From Symbiodinium natans (lineage: Eukaryota > Sar > Dinophyceae > Suessiales > Symbiodiniaceae): DNA of 15,784 bases. The stretch spans positions 1 through 15,784 of the forward strand of contig CAJNDS010001512.1 in the NCBI GenBank assembly GCA_905221605.1. The letters are read 5' to 3'. Both the position numbers and the translations under genes were made by a program. Positions 8,919 through 15,741 of the stretch are shown one piece after another. The notes under the pieces are model-generated. The model did no database searches, was not told the origin of the DNA, and saw only the letters and a list, made by a program, of their open reading frames with translations. Position 1 is the first letter of the stretch; each line of letters starts with the position of its first letter.

Positions 8919-10052
8919 ATGGGGCCCTGCCAGCGCTGTGGCGTGGGACAAAGGAGCGGCCGCGGTCAGGGCTGGTGCAGTGACCCTCAATGCCGCAAAG
9001 CCGAAAAGGAAGAGCGCGCGGCAGAGCAAAGTGCAAAACAGACAGAGCGAAGTGCAAAAGGCGCCGGGAGTAGGGGACCCATTCCTGTATCAAGCAGCTT
9101 CCGTGGACAGAGACAGCAGCTCCAAGCCAAAAGGACAGAGGTTGGAGCAGGCTCCCGTGGCCCATTTCCCGAGCAGGACAGTTATCGGGCCCAAAGGCAT
9201 GAGCTCCAAACAAGAAGAACAGAGGATGGAGCAGGCTCACGTGGCCCAGTTCCCGAAAAGGACAGCTATCGGGCCCAGCGGCGTGAGCTCCAAGCCCAGC
9301 GAGAAGAGGATGGAGTTGGAATTCGTGGGCCCAGGCCTGTAGCCACCGAAATCCAAAAGCAAGGCTATCCCTTTCCAGACGAAGACGAACTCACACCGGA
9401 ACAGGCGCAGGCCGATTACCTAGCCTTCGCCCGCAGCTGGGGCAGATTTGGTTTGTCTAGGGCGTGTGAGATGTGCCGAACCTTCACGACAGCAAAGCAC
9501 TACAGGCTAGCCAAAGCCACCGGCAAGATGCTGTGCAAAAGCTGCCGCGAGAACAACACCAAGCTGGTCTTGCCAGCCCCGGCGCCCATCCCGGAAGCCC
9601 TCCAGGCCCTGCAGCCTCTTGAACAGCATCTGATAGCCATGGGGAGGATCTCCCAAGTGTTGCTCGACAAGCTCCCGGCCGGTGGCCCAAGCGCACAGTG
9701 GGGTCGCATGTACGCCGTGCTTATGGAAGACCCCCTCATCTGCGATGTCCTGGAGGGAGCCACGCTTGAAGACGATGGCACAATCTTCGTGGAAGGGGTC
9801 CAGGGCATGGCAGCTTCGCCTGCTCGTTTGGATTGCGTCTATGAAGCTTTGCAGGAGCTGAAGCACCAACATCGCCTCTACAAAGCGAACCCGGCGGTGG
9901 ACAAGGTCCTGCAAGAATGGCAGCCATTCAAGACTCCAAATCCCCTCAAGGGCGCCAAACGGGGGAGTCCGGTGGCTCACACTCCTCGGCCTTGGGGGGG
10001 CAGAATCAGCAAGACCAGACGAAGGAAGCAGAGCTGGAGGTGGCGTACCTGA
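8919..10052 (+). CDS. Helitron N-terminal protein: Cys clusters, 28-aa repeats, DUF6570-like domain
   Basis: 377 codons. The ATG at 8919 sits in a good eukaryotic context (GTTGCCATGG). Residues 4-25 hold a Cys cluster (C4, C7, C20, C25), followed by a Lys/Glu/Arg-rich helix. Residues 48-131 are three copies of a 28-residue repeat plus a partial fourth. Residues 183-209 contain C183-x2-C186 and C206-x2-C209, a likely zinc-binding site. About 215-325 (IPEALQALQPLEQHLIA onward, then LPAGG) resembles DUF6570, a domain commonly found at the N-terminus of Helitron Rep/helicase proteins. Family knowledge therefore says this should be fused to the next frame. The last ~18 codons, Arg/Lys/Trp-rich and quite unlike the rest, look like out-of-frame read-through, so the genuine coding part in this frame probably ends near 10000. 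It overlaps the next frame by 136 nt. The molecular role of DUF6570 is unknown to me. Confidence 0.8.
   Translation: MGPCQRCGVGQRSGRGQGWCSDPQCRKAEKEERAAEQSAKQTERSAKGAGSRGPIPVSSSFRGQRQQLQAKRTEVGAGSRGPFPEQDSYRAQRHELQTRRTEDGAGSRGPVPEKDSYRAQRRELQAQREEDGVGIRGPRPVATEIQKQGYPFPDEDELTPEQAQADYLAFARSWGRFGLSRACEMCRTFTTAKHYRLAKATGKMLCKSCRENNTKLVLPAPAPIPEALQALQPLEQHLIAMGRISQVLLDKLPAGGPSAQWGRMYAVLMEDPLICDVLEGATLEDDGTIFVEGVQGMAASPARLDCVYEALQELKHQHRLYKANPAVDKVLQEWQPFKTPNPLKGAKRGSPVAHTPRPWGGRISKTRRRKQSWRWRT
9060..9350 (+). repeat. In-frame 84-bp coding repeat (28 aa x 3 plus partial)
   Basis: Copies start at 9060, 9144, 9228 and 9312 (partial) and encode G-(A/V)-G-S/I-R-G-P-x-P-E..., with DSYRAQR and ELQ in the better copies. 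The repeat is hydrophilic, rich in Arg, Gln and Glu, and probably helical in its second half. All copies are a multiple of three, so expansion preserved the frame. It lies between the N-terminal Cys cluster and the second CxxC pair. Confidence 0.85.
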
Positions 10053-13000
10053 TCCCCAAGGAACTGAAAGCCCCCAAACCGGAAGCCCTGGACCTGCGCA
10101 AAGCCCGAGGTATTTCGGCGCTCGACGACGACATGGATGTGAAGTTCTTCCCGCACTTGTTCCCCACCGGCACGGGCGGGTGGCAGAACCAGTACGCAAG
10201 CTTCTCGCAATATGCCCGCAAGCGTCTGCTAGGCCTGGACATGCGCTTTGAGTCATCGGTGCCGTACATCATGTGGCTATTGGAGATGCACACTAAGAAA
10301 CGCCTGTCCGGCAACATCAATGTGCGCATCGGCAGCCAAAGGGCCCCATGTGCTAAGACGAAGTACCACGATGGCAAAAACCAGGTTTTCGCGGCCCTCA
10401 GGGACATCCCCGGCACGCATCCCTACGTCTTTGCAAAGAAAAACGTTGCCCTCAACATGTACGAGCAGCTCGGCCCGCCGAAGTTCTTCATGACCCTTTC
10501 CTGCCATGCCCGGCAACCGGATATCCTCGTCGCAGTCATTTCCGCCCGGCTGCTGCGACTCCGACCGGACAGCCCGCCAGAAGAGATCGAGCGCGAAGCC
10601 GCAGAAATCTTGCAGCAATACCAGGCCGACGAGAGTTTCACTTGGGACGGCCTCTCTCCCAACCAGCTCTGCAATCAGCATCCGGCCATTGTGTCAAGAC
10701 AGTTTATGCATCAGGTGAGCCAGCTCATGTGGTGGTTGGGCGCCAAACGTGATGCACAGACACATCTGGACCGAGATGCGGACGCCCAGGATGAGCCTGG
10801 GGACAAAGGCGAAGACTTCCTCCGAGCCCCAGCCACTGATCGGGCGGGCCGACACCGTGGCGTCCGCAAGGAGGATCCACCCTTCAGGGTCCTCGACTAC
10901 ATCATACGCATTGAGTGGCAAAAGAGAGGCTACCCCCACGCTCACATTCTTCTGTGGGTGGAGGAGTGGAAAGAACCAACCTCTCCACAAGACGAGGAGA
11001 AGGCCAAGCAGGCGGCAGCAGCAGCGTTCAATGACAAAGATGGCGAAAAAGAAAAGCAAGACAAGACCGCGCCCGATCCCGACTGGTCAGATGAGGAGGC
11101 CATGAAGAAGTTCACTCCTAAATCTGCAGAGGACTGGAGCGACAAGTACATTTGCACGAAATCCCCAAACACATGGCGACAGTCCACGAAAGTCAGGCCT
11201 CGTGACAGGGAGGTGAACGCACAGCTGGCCAGCCTGGTGGTGCACCACTGCAGTGAGTACTGTGGCATCAAAACGCACGGCTCCTGCCGCTTCGGCTTTC
11301 CCCATGGCGAAGAAAATAGGACGAGGCGCCGCACCTCCCAGGAGAAGTATGCCAACAGCCGCTGGAAAAGTAGCCTGGCCACGAGGCGGAAGAAATCCGA
11401 TCAAAACGTTGGCCAGTACAACATCAAAATCCTGCGTTGCTGGCGAGCCAGCATGGACCTTCAGGTCATTTGTGAACTGACCAGCGCCAGCCGCTACATC
11501 CTCGGCTATGCGTTGAAGTCCGAGCAAGACAGGGAGTGCCAGCGTCGCGTCGAGAGCATCATTGCCAACCTCACTTCTGGTAACAACGACGGTGTCGGGC
11601 TAGGCAACCAGCAGGTGTACAAGGCAGCGCACGCAGCGCTGCAGGGCAGGACCACATCAACCTTCGAAGCGTGCCATCTGCTGCTGGGCTTCCCCGTCGT
11701 CGAGTTCTCCAGGGACAACGAGTGGATCCAGGTGGGGCCTCCTGAAACGTGGACCTTGTCGGTGCCCAAACATGAGGAAAAAGTGGCCCTGGGACAGCCC
11801 GATGCCTACCGCAACAAGAAGCTGAAGCAAGATGGGTACATGCCAGTCGCACAGAAATGGTATCGAGAGATGCAGGTCTCCTTCGGCGACATAGAAGTGG
11901 AAGTGCCGGTGGAGGGCAGCCAGCCTGTGACATCTCGGTTCAAGGACCTGATCTTCTTGGATTTCTGCGCGGCCTTCAAGTTCATCGGCGTGGACTTCCC
12001 GCAGCCGCGCAAAAGACCAGCTATCGTGGCGTACCGCAACTTCAGCCCCGATCAGGAGCCCGAGGAATTCTACTTTTCGAGGCTGCTGCTAAATTCGGTG
12101 TGGAAGGAGCCGGGCGATTGGTTGCAGGAGGAGGATGGCGGTAGTCACGCGGCAGCTTTCAGACGCATCGCCCGTGACAAAGACGGACACCCCGACTTCC
12201 TGCAGTCGCGGTGCTTTCCCCGCATGGATGGGACCCTGGAGGCCGCCCGAAAGCTGCAAGCCGTGCAGGCGACCATGTACATGAAGGCCAAGATTCATCC
12301 AGCACACTTGCGGGACGGGTGGGCCAATAGCAAGGTGGCACAGGAGAACTATGAAGACTCCATGAAGATTCTCGAAGCATTGAAGGAGCGGTACGGAGAC
12401 GACATCGACTTCGCGGCACCAGACCATGTGCCGACGGGAGCGGCCGGCGATGCCTTTGCACCAGTGGAAGAGGGGGAGGAAAGCTTCGAGAAGTTGACTG
12501 TGGAAAACCCAAGCCCCCAGACAGAGCACCAGCGCCAGGCTATGGAGCACATCATCCAGACTGTCCTGAAGCGTCCAAACACCAAAGATGCCAACAACGC
12601 GGAGCGCTTGAACATGCTCCTCCACGGGCCTGGCGGCTGCGGAAAGTCGGTGGTGGTACGCGCCGCCGCGCACATGCTCCGACAGGGTGGCGTCGGGACA
12701 ATCATAGCAGCTCCAACAGGCGTGGCAGCATGGAACATCAACGGGGTCACCCTCCATTCCTGTTGCCTGCTGCCGGTCGTGAACCAAAGCTATGGCAAGG
12801 CCTGCGACGTGCCTCTCCCAAGCGGCCCATTGTTGGCAACCCTGCGCAGCATCTGGAACCTGGTATCTGTGCTGTTTGTGGACGAGGTAAGCTTCATTTC
12901 CTCCTTCATGCTGGAGCGCCTCGATCAACACCTCCGTCTGGCCCGGGACATGCCTTATGTACCCTTTGGTGGACTCCACGTCGTCTTTGCAGGGGATCTC

Positions 13001-14770
13001 TACCAGTTGCCGCCGCCCGGCGGCCTGCCAGCCTTTGCAAGTCAACTGTGGCTTCTTTTCCAACTCTGCGAACTGGAAGGGAACCAGCGCGCAGCAGAGG
13101 ATCCGAAATGGGCAGCCATTCTCGCACGAATTCGCGTCGGAACTTGGACAGACGAAGACGTCCAGGAACTGCGTGGCATGGTGGTCAAGAAGAACAGCAG
13201 CAGGCAGCCCGCCCCTAAAGCAGTGCACCTGTACCCCACTCGCAGGGCTGTGGCAGAAAGCAACAGCACCTACATCGAGGAGCACATCAGCAGGACAGGC
13301 GCCCGGCTCTACGAAAGCCCTGCCTTGGATGTCAGCGTCAAGACAGGCGCCCCGCTATCCCCGGAAGTGGTTTGGGCCGACCCCGAGAACACCGGTGGCT
13401 TGGAGGCTTTGTTTCGGGTCGCCGTCGGCGTTCGAGTGATGCTCCGGCACAACCTCGACGTCCAGGACGGCCTCGTCAATGGCGCCTGCGGCTTCGTAGA
13501 GCACATCGACGCGGACGAGGACACTGGCGAGATCGAGCTGATCTGGGTGGCCTTCGAGAAGAATGCAGGTGCCAAGTGGCGTGCGGAAAACGAGACCAGC
13601 TTCGTTGCCGTCGCCCGCAGGTCAGCCACATATCTGGACAAGGAGGGCAGCAAGGCCTCTAGACTGCAATTCCCCATGGTGCTCGCGAAGGCCACCACCA
13701 TTCACAAATGCCAGGCGGCAACCTTGCATGATGGATCCCACTCCCGCCTTGATGCGACGTGCAAAGAAGAGGGACAAGCCTACGTGGCTCTGAGCCGCTG
13801 CCCTTCGCAAGCCTTGTGCACCTTGGAGTTCTTCAACCCGAAGTCGCTGCGATTCAACGCGAACGCAGAATGGGCGCTGACCACGCTGAAGGCCCAGCAG
13901 GCCGGGCGAGACGGTTCTCATCTATGGAAACAACTTTTTCGACCCGCCGAGAGCAAGGAGTTCTACGAAGCCCGGCTGGCCGAGATGGGCGCTCCAGATT
14001 GGTCGCGGCTGAGAGCAGACAAGGAGAACGCAGAAGAGGGCGAACGGCCCTGGCATTGTCCGCATTGCGGCGAGGAGGTTCCCAATACTCAGCCCGCCAT
14101 CAAGGCACATGGAAGGAAGTGCCAAGCCAAGCCCAAAGCCAGAGCAAAGGGCAAGAGCAAAGCCAAGGCCAAGGCCAAGGCCAAGGCCAAGGCCAAGCCC
14201 AAGGCAGAAACAATCACCAAGAAGCGCCCTGCAGAAACAGCTTCAGACAGCACGCCTCCTCCCAAGCTGGCCAGGACAAACAGCCCGACACACATGCGTG
14301 AGGCTGAAGCACCTTACTTCGAAAGGCAAGTAGATCTTCGCTGTGGAATCCACGCGCTGAATCATGTCCTCGGCTTCCACTTGCTCAACCCGGAAGACAT
14401 GGCTCGAGCGGCTGATGCATTCCTCTTCGAGAACCGCGAGCTGGCTGATAACATTCAGGACCACTTGGCCCCTGCAGGAGACTACTCCATCGAAATCATG
14501 GGTATGGCCCTCCGCACCAAGGCCATGGAGGAATTTGGGCAGCTTCGCTGGCAGATGGGGGACCGGCGTGCCATGACAATCAGGGACTTGCATGGCTGCA
14601 CTGGCGCGGTGGTCAACCTCCATGGTCGGCATTGGGTGGCCGTGAAAGTCCTTGAGGAGGATGTCATCTGGTACCTGGACTCCATGGAGATGCATCCGCG
14701 GCGTCTGACGGTCGGCCAGCTGGAAGATCTCTTTTTGTCTCACCCAACCTATGCTGTGAGCCTTATTTGA
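9917..14770 (+). CDS. Helitron Rep/PIF1 helicase with C-terminal Josephin-type protease domain
   Basis: 1617 codons, ending TGA at 14768. The ATG at 9917 is only the first in frame; the natural N-terminus probably comes from the upstream frame through the junction near 10000. Domains: VKFFPHLFPTG at 75-85, typical of Helitron proteins; Helitron-like Rep with motif 1 around 190-203 (FFMTLSCHARQPDI), HUH motif H341-A-H343 in KRGYPHAHILLW, Cys/His motif 443-462 (HHCSEYC...CRFGFP) and the tyrosine pair Y527/Y531 (YILGY). A charged insert lies at about 352-400. PIF1-type helicase: Walker A GPGGCGKS 904-911, Walker B D989-E990, GDLYQLPP 1026-1033, HKCQAATL 1263-1270 and YVALSR 1289-1294. Then C1381/C1384/H1398/C1402, a Lys/Ala linker, and a Josephin-like domain 1467-1617 with Q1471, C1476, H1572 and D1588. 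The Rep nicks and religates ssDNA, the helicase unwinds; the protease role is inferred. A single exon of this length suggests an intact element. Confidence 0.93.
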   Translation: MAAIQDSKSPQGRQTGESGGSHSSALGGQNQQDQTKEAELEVAYLIPKELKAPKPEALDLRKARGISALDDDMDVKFFPHLFPTGTGGWQNQYASFSQYARKRLLGLDMRFESSVPYIMWLLEMHTKKRLSGNINVRIGSQRAPCAKTKYHDGKNQVFAALRDIPGTHPYVFAKKNVALNMYEQLGPPKFFMTLSCHARQPDILVAVISARLLRLRPDSPPEEIEREAAEILQQYQADESFTWDGLSPNQLCNQHPAIVSRQFMHQVSQLMWWLGAKRDAQTHLDRDADAQDEPGDKGEDFLRAPATDRAGRHRGVRKEDPPFRVLDYIIRIEWQKRGYPHAHILLWVEEWKEPTSPQDEEKAKQAAAAAFNDKDGEKEKQDKTAPDPDWSDEEAMKKFTPKSAEDWSDKYICTKSPNTWRQSTKVRPRDREVNAQLASLVVHHCSEYCGIKTHGSCRFGFPHGEENRTRRRTSQEKYANSRWKSSLATRRKKSDQNVGQYNIKILRCWRASMDLQVICELTSASRYILGYALKSEQDRECQRRVESIIANLTSGNNDGVGLGNQQVYKAAHAALQGRTTSTFEACHLLLGFPVVEFSRDNEWIQVGPPETWTLSVPKHEEKVALGQPDAYRNKKLKQDGYMPVAQKWYREMQVSFGDIEVEVPVEGSQPVTSRFKDLIFLDFCAAFKFIGVDFPQPRKRPAIVAYRNFSPDQEPEEFYFSRLLLNSVWKEPGDWLQEEDGGSHAAAFRRIARDKDGHPDFLQSRCFPRMDGTLEAARKLQAVQATMYMKAKIHPAHLRDGWANSKVAQENYEDSMKILEALKERYGDDIDFAAPDHVPTGAAGDAFAPVEEGEESFEKLTVENPSPQTEHQRQAMEHIIQTVLKRPNTKDANNAERLNMLLHGPGGCGKSVVVRAAAHMLRQGGVGTIIAAPTGVAAWNINGVTLHSCCLLPVVNQSYGKACDVPLPSGPLLATLRSIWNLVSVLFVDEVSFISSFMLERLDQHLRLARDMPYVPFGGLHVVFAGDLYQLPPPGGLPAFASQLWLLFQLCELEGNQRAAEDPKWAAILARIRVGTWTDEDVQELRGMVVKKNSSRQPAPKAVHLYPTRRAVAESNSTYIEEHISRTGARLYESPALDVSVKTGAPLSPEVVWADPENTGGLEALFRVAVGVRVMLRHNLDVQDGLVNGACGFVEHIDADEDTGEIELIWVAFEKNAGAKWRAENETSFVAVARRSATYLDKEGSKASRLQFPMVLAKATTIHKCQAATLHDGSHSRLDATCKEEGQAYVALSRCPSQALCTLEFFNPKSLRFNANAEWALTTLKAQQAGRDGSHLWKQLFRPAESKEFYEARLAEMGAPDWSRLRADKENAEEGERPWHCPHCGEEVPNTQPAIKAHGRKCQAKPKARAKGKSKAKAKAKAKAKAKPKAETITKKRPAETASDSTPPPKLARTNSPTHMREAEAPYFERQVDLRCGIHALNHVLGFHLLNPEDMARAADAFLFENRELADNIQDHLAPAGDYSIEIMGMALRTKAMEEFGQLRWQMGDRRAMTIRDLHGCTGAVVNLHGRHWVAVKVLEEDVIWYLDSMEMHPRRLTVGQLEDLFLSHPTYAVSLI
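9994..10001 (+). other. Likely frame-junction: G7 run / possible -1 slippery site
   Basis: Seven G (9994-10000) followed by C. In the upstream frame the codons read TGG GGG GGC; after a -1 slip they continue as CAG AAT CAG in the frame of the large Helitron protein. GGGGGGC in that phase (G GGG GGC) fits the X XXY YYZ form of a -1 frameshift heptamer. A one-base loss from an original G8 run, or an assembly error in the homopolymer, explains the data equally well. No downstream pseudoknot was evaluated. Confidence 0.45.
14113..14206 (+). repeat. Coding AAGGCC microsatellite (Lys-Ala linker)
   Basis: Five perfect AAGGCC hexamers at 14165-14194 within a longer imperfect stretch encode an alternating Lys-Ala tract, flanked by Lys/Ala/Pro/Arg-rich sequence. 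It separates the zinc-finger-like motif (C1381-C1402) from the Josephin domain. The tract is highly basic and could act as a flexible tether, DNA-binding tail or nuclear-localisation region. Such tracts are frequent in dinoflagellate proteins, to my knowledge. Confidence 0.85.
14315..14767 (+). other. Josephin-type cysteine protease (deubiquitinase-like) domain
   Basis: Sub-region of the large protein, residues 1467-1617. The pattern Q-x4-C-G-I-H-A-L-N (Q1471, C1476) reproduces the oxyanion Gln to nucleophile spacing of five residues known in ataxin-3. A segment GDYSIEIMGMAL resembles the conserved Josephin stretch around FSIQ...AL. The catalytic His lies in GRHWVAVK (H1572), and the acidic or amide residue in WYLDSM (D1588) is 16 residues later; ataxin-3 uses Asn 15 residues after its His. 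Length is ~150 aa, slightly shorter than the usual ~170-180. Alternatives such as a C48/Ulp1 or OTU fold are less likely because of the Q-x4-C spacing at the very start of the domain. Confidence 0.82.
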
Positions 14771-14948
14771 AGGAGCTCGCCGGTACAGACCGAGCCCTGG
14801 ACAGCCCAGCTCACAGCACGCAAGTACGTGCAGACTTCTTGGCCATCCATGGAAAAGGAACAGGCGCGCCAGCAGTCACGAATTGAGACAACCACTGCCT
14901 GACATGTCGATCTGCAGCAAGCCAAATTTTGCAACCCAAATGGCAAGT
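14771..14948. other. 3' flank / putative 3' UTR of the Helitron gene
   Basis: Non-repetitive 178 bp after the stop codon. It contains one small inverted repeat, GCACG/CGTGC with loop CAAGTA (14816-14831), which is not followed by CTRR at the usual distance and is therefore not accepted as the Helitron 3' end. No open frame of note. Confidence 0.45.
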
Positions 14949-15540
14949 GTTTGTCAATTTGAGCCTTCACAAACCTTAAATTAAGGCCAAAGCGTTGGTA
15001 TTTTCCCAAGTTTGGCGGCCTTGGAAACCCCAAAATGGCCAAACTTAGCGATGTTTGACCATTTTGGGCCTTCAAAAACCCTGAATTCAAGCAAAAAACA
15101 TAGGGATTTTGCTTAGGTTGGCGATTTTGGAAACCCCCAAAGTTGCAATTGTTTGTGTTTTTTTGTCTTCACAAGGCCTGGATTAAGGCCAACGCGTAAG
15201 GATTTACCCTAGTTTGGCGGCCTTGGAAACACACAAAATGTCAATTTTTTGCGATTTTTGACAATTTTGGGGCTTCACAAGCCCTGAATTAAGGGAAAAC
15301 CATAAAGGTTTTTCCCTAGGTTGGCGGCCTTGGAAATCCCCAGAATGACCGTTTTGGGCCTTCACAAACCCTGAATAGAAATGGCAAATTTTGGTGATTT
15401 TTGACCATTTTGCGCCTTCAAAAACCCTGAACCCAGGCAAAAAAAAAACATTAAAATTTTCGCTAGTTTTGCAGCCGTGGAAACACCCAAAACACCCAAA
15501 ATGACATTTTTTGCGATTTGTGACCGTTTTGGGCACTCTG
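14949..15540 (+). repeat. Degenerate ~100-bp AT-rich tandem repeat
   Basis: Two cores alternate. One is CCTTCA(C/A)AAACCCTGAA-like, with its CTTCA anchor near 14964, 15069, 15166, 15272, 15359 and 15415. The other is TTGGCGGCCTTGGAAAC-like, near 15012, 15113, 15212, 15320 and (diverged) 15464. Spacings of the first core are 105, 97, 106, 87 and 56 bp. Copies differ by many substitutions, so this array is old compared with the two satellites on the left. Minus-strand open frames across it follow the repeat and are not credible genes. Confidence 0.75.
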
Positions 15541-15741
15541 GGCAAAAAAAACAGCTGAAAAAGCCTGCTTTTCAGACGAAAAAATTACAAAAATGTGCCA
15601 TCTGAAGAGTCTCCCAAAAGGACCCCAAAAGCCGCTGCCTTTTTTTCGAGGGCTTGAAAAAAGGCTGAAAAAGCCGGCTTTTTCAAGAAAAAGCAAAACG
15701 AAAAACTCGCTCAAAACCCGCCCAAAACCCGCACAATACTC
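15541..15741. other. A-rich spacer with two related hairpins
   Basis: No gene seen. It holds an imperfect hairpin at 15555-15575 (CTGAAAAAGC / GCTTTTCAG, CT loop) and a perfect 20-bp palindrome at 15666-15685 (TGAAAAAGCC/GGCTTTTTCA). The two are clearly related in sequence and start 111 bp apart, close to the period of the preceding array, so they may be diverged copies of one ancestral unit. CAAAACCCGC-type short repeats occur at 15713-15731. Confidence 0.6.
15666..15685. other. Perfect 20-bp palindrome
   Basis: Arms 15666-15675 and 15676-15685 are exact reverse complements with no spacer. A 3' hairpin is expected in canonical Helitrons, but no CTRR follows within about 15 nt, so its assignment to the transposon end is unproven. 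Confidence 0.8.

Larger units (their letters stand above)
8919..14770 (+). mobile_element. Autonomous Helitron-type rolling-circle transposon (coding core)
   Basis: The interval covers two overlapping open frames that together carry the diagnostic Helitron combination: a DUF6570-like N-terminal part, a HUH/two-tyrosine Rep domain and a PIF1-family helicase. Helitrons are DNA transposons that move by rolling-circle replication. The catalytic residues of the nuclease and helicase are present and the large frame has no internal stop over 4.85 kb, so the copy is either young or under selection. The true ends are not located. The left end could be as far out as the satellite break at 8079/8080. 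On the right no convincing hairpin followed at 10-12 nt by CTRR was found, although two hairpins lie at 15555-15575 and 15666-15685. Helentron-like relatives have different termini, so absence of CTRR is not decisive. Confidence 0.85.

Noticed and set aside
12884-12891. GAGGTAAGC splice-donor-like site at Walker B
   Set aside because: Reading straight through gives DEVSFISSFMLERLD, the normal helicase sequence, so no intron is needed.
12089-13285. 398-codon minus-strand frame, and other antisense frames inside 9500-14750
   Set aside because: Shadows of the Helitron coding frame caused by high GC at third positions; the sense frame carries all family motifs.
14816-14831. GCACG/CGTGC hairpin as the Helitron 3' end
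   Set aside because: Five-bp stem only, and no CTRR follows at the expected distance.
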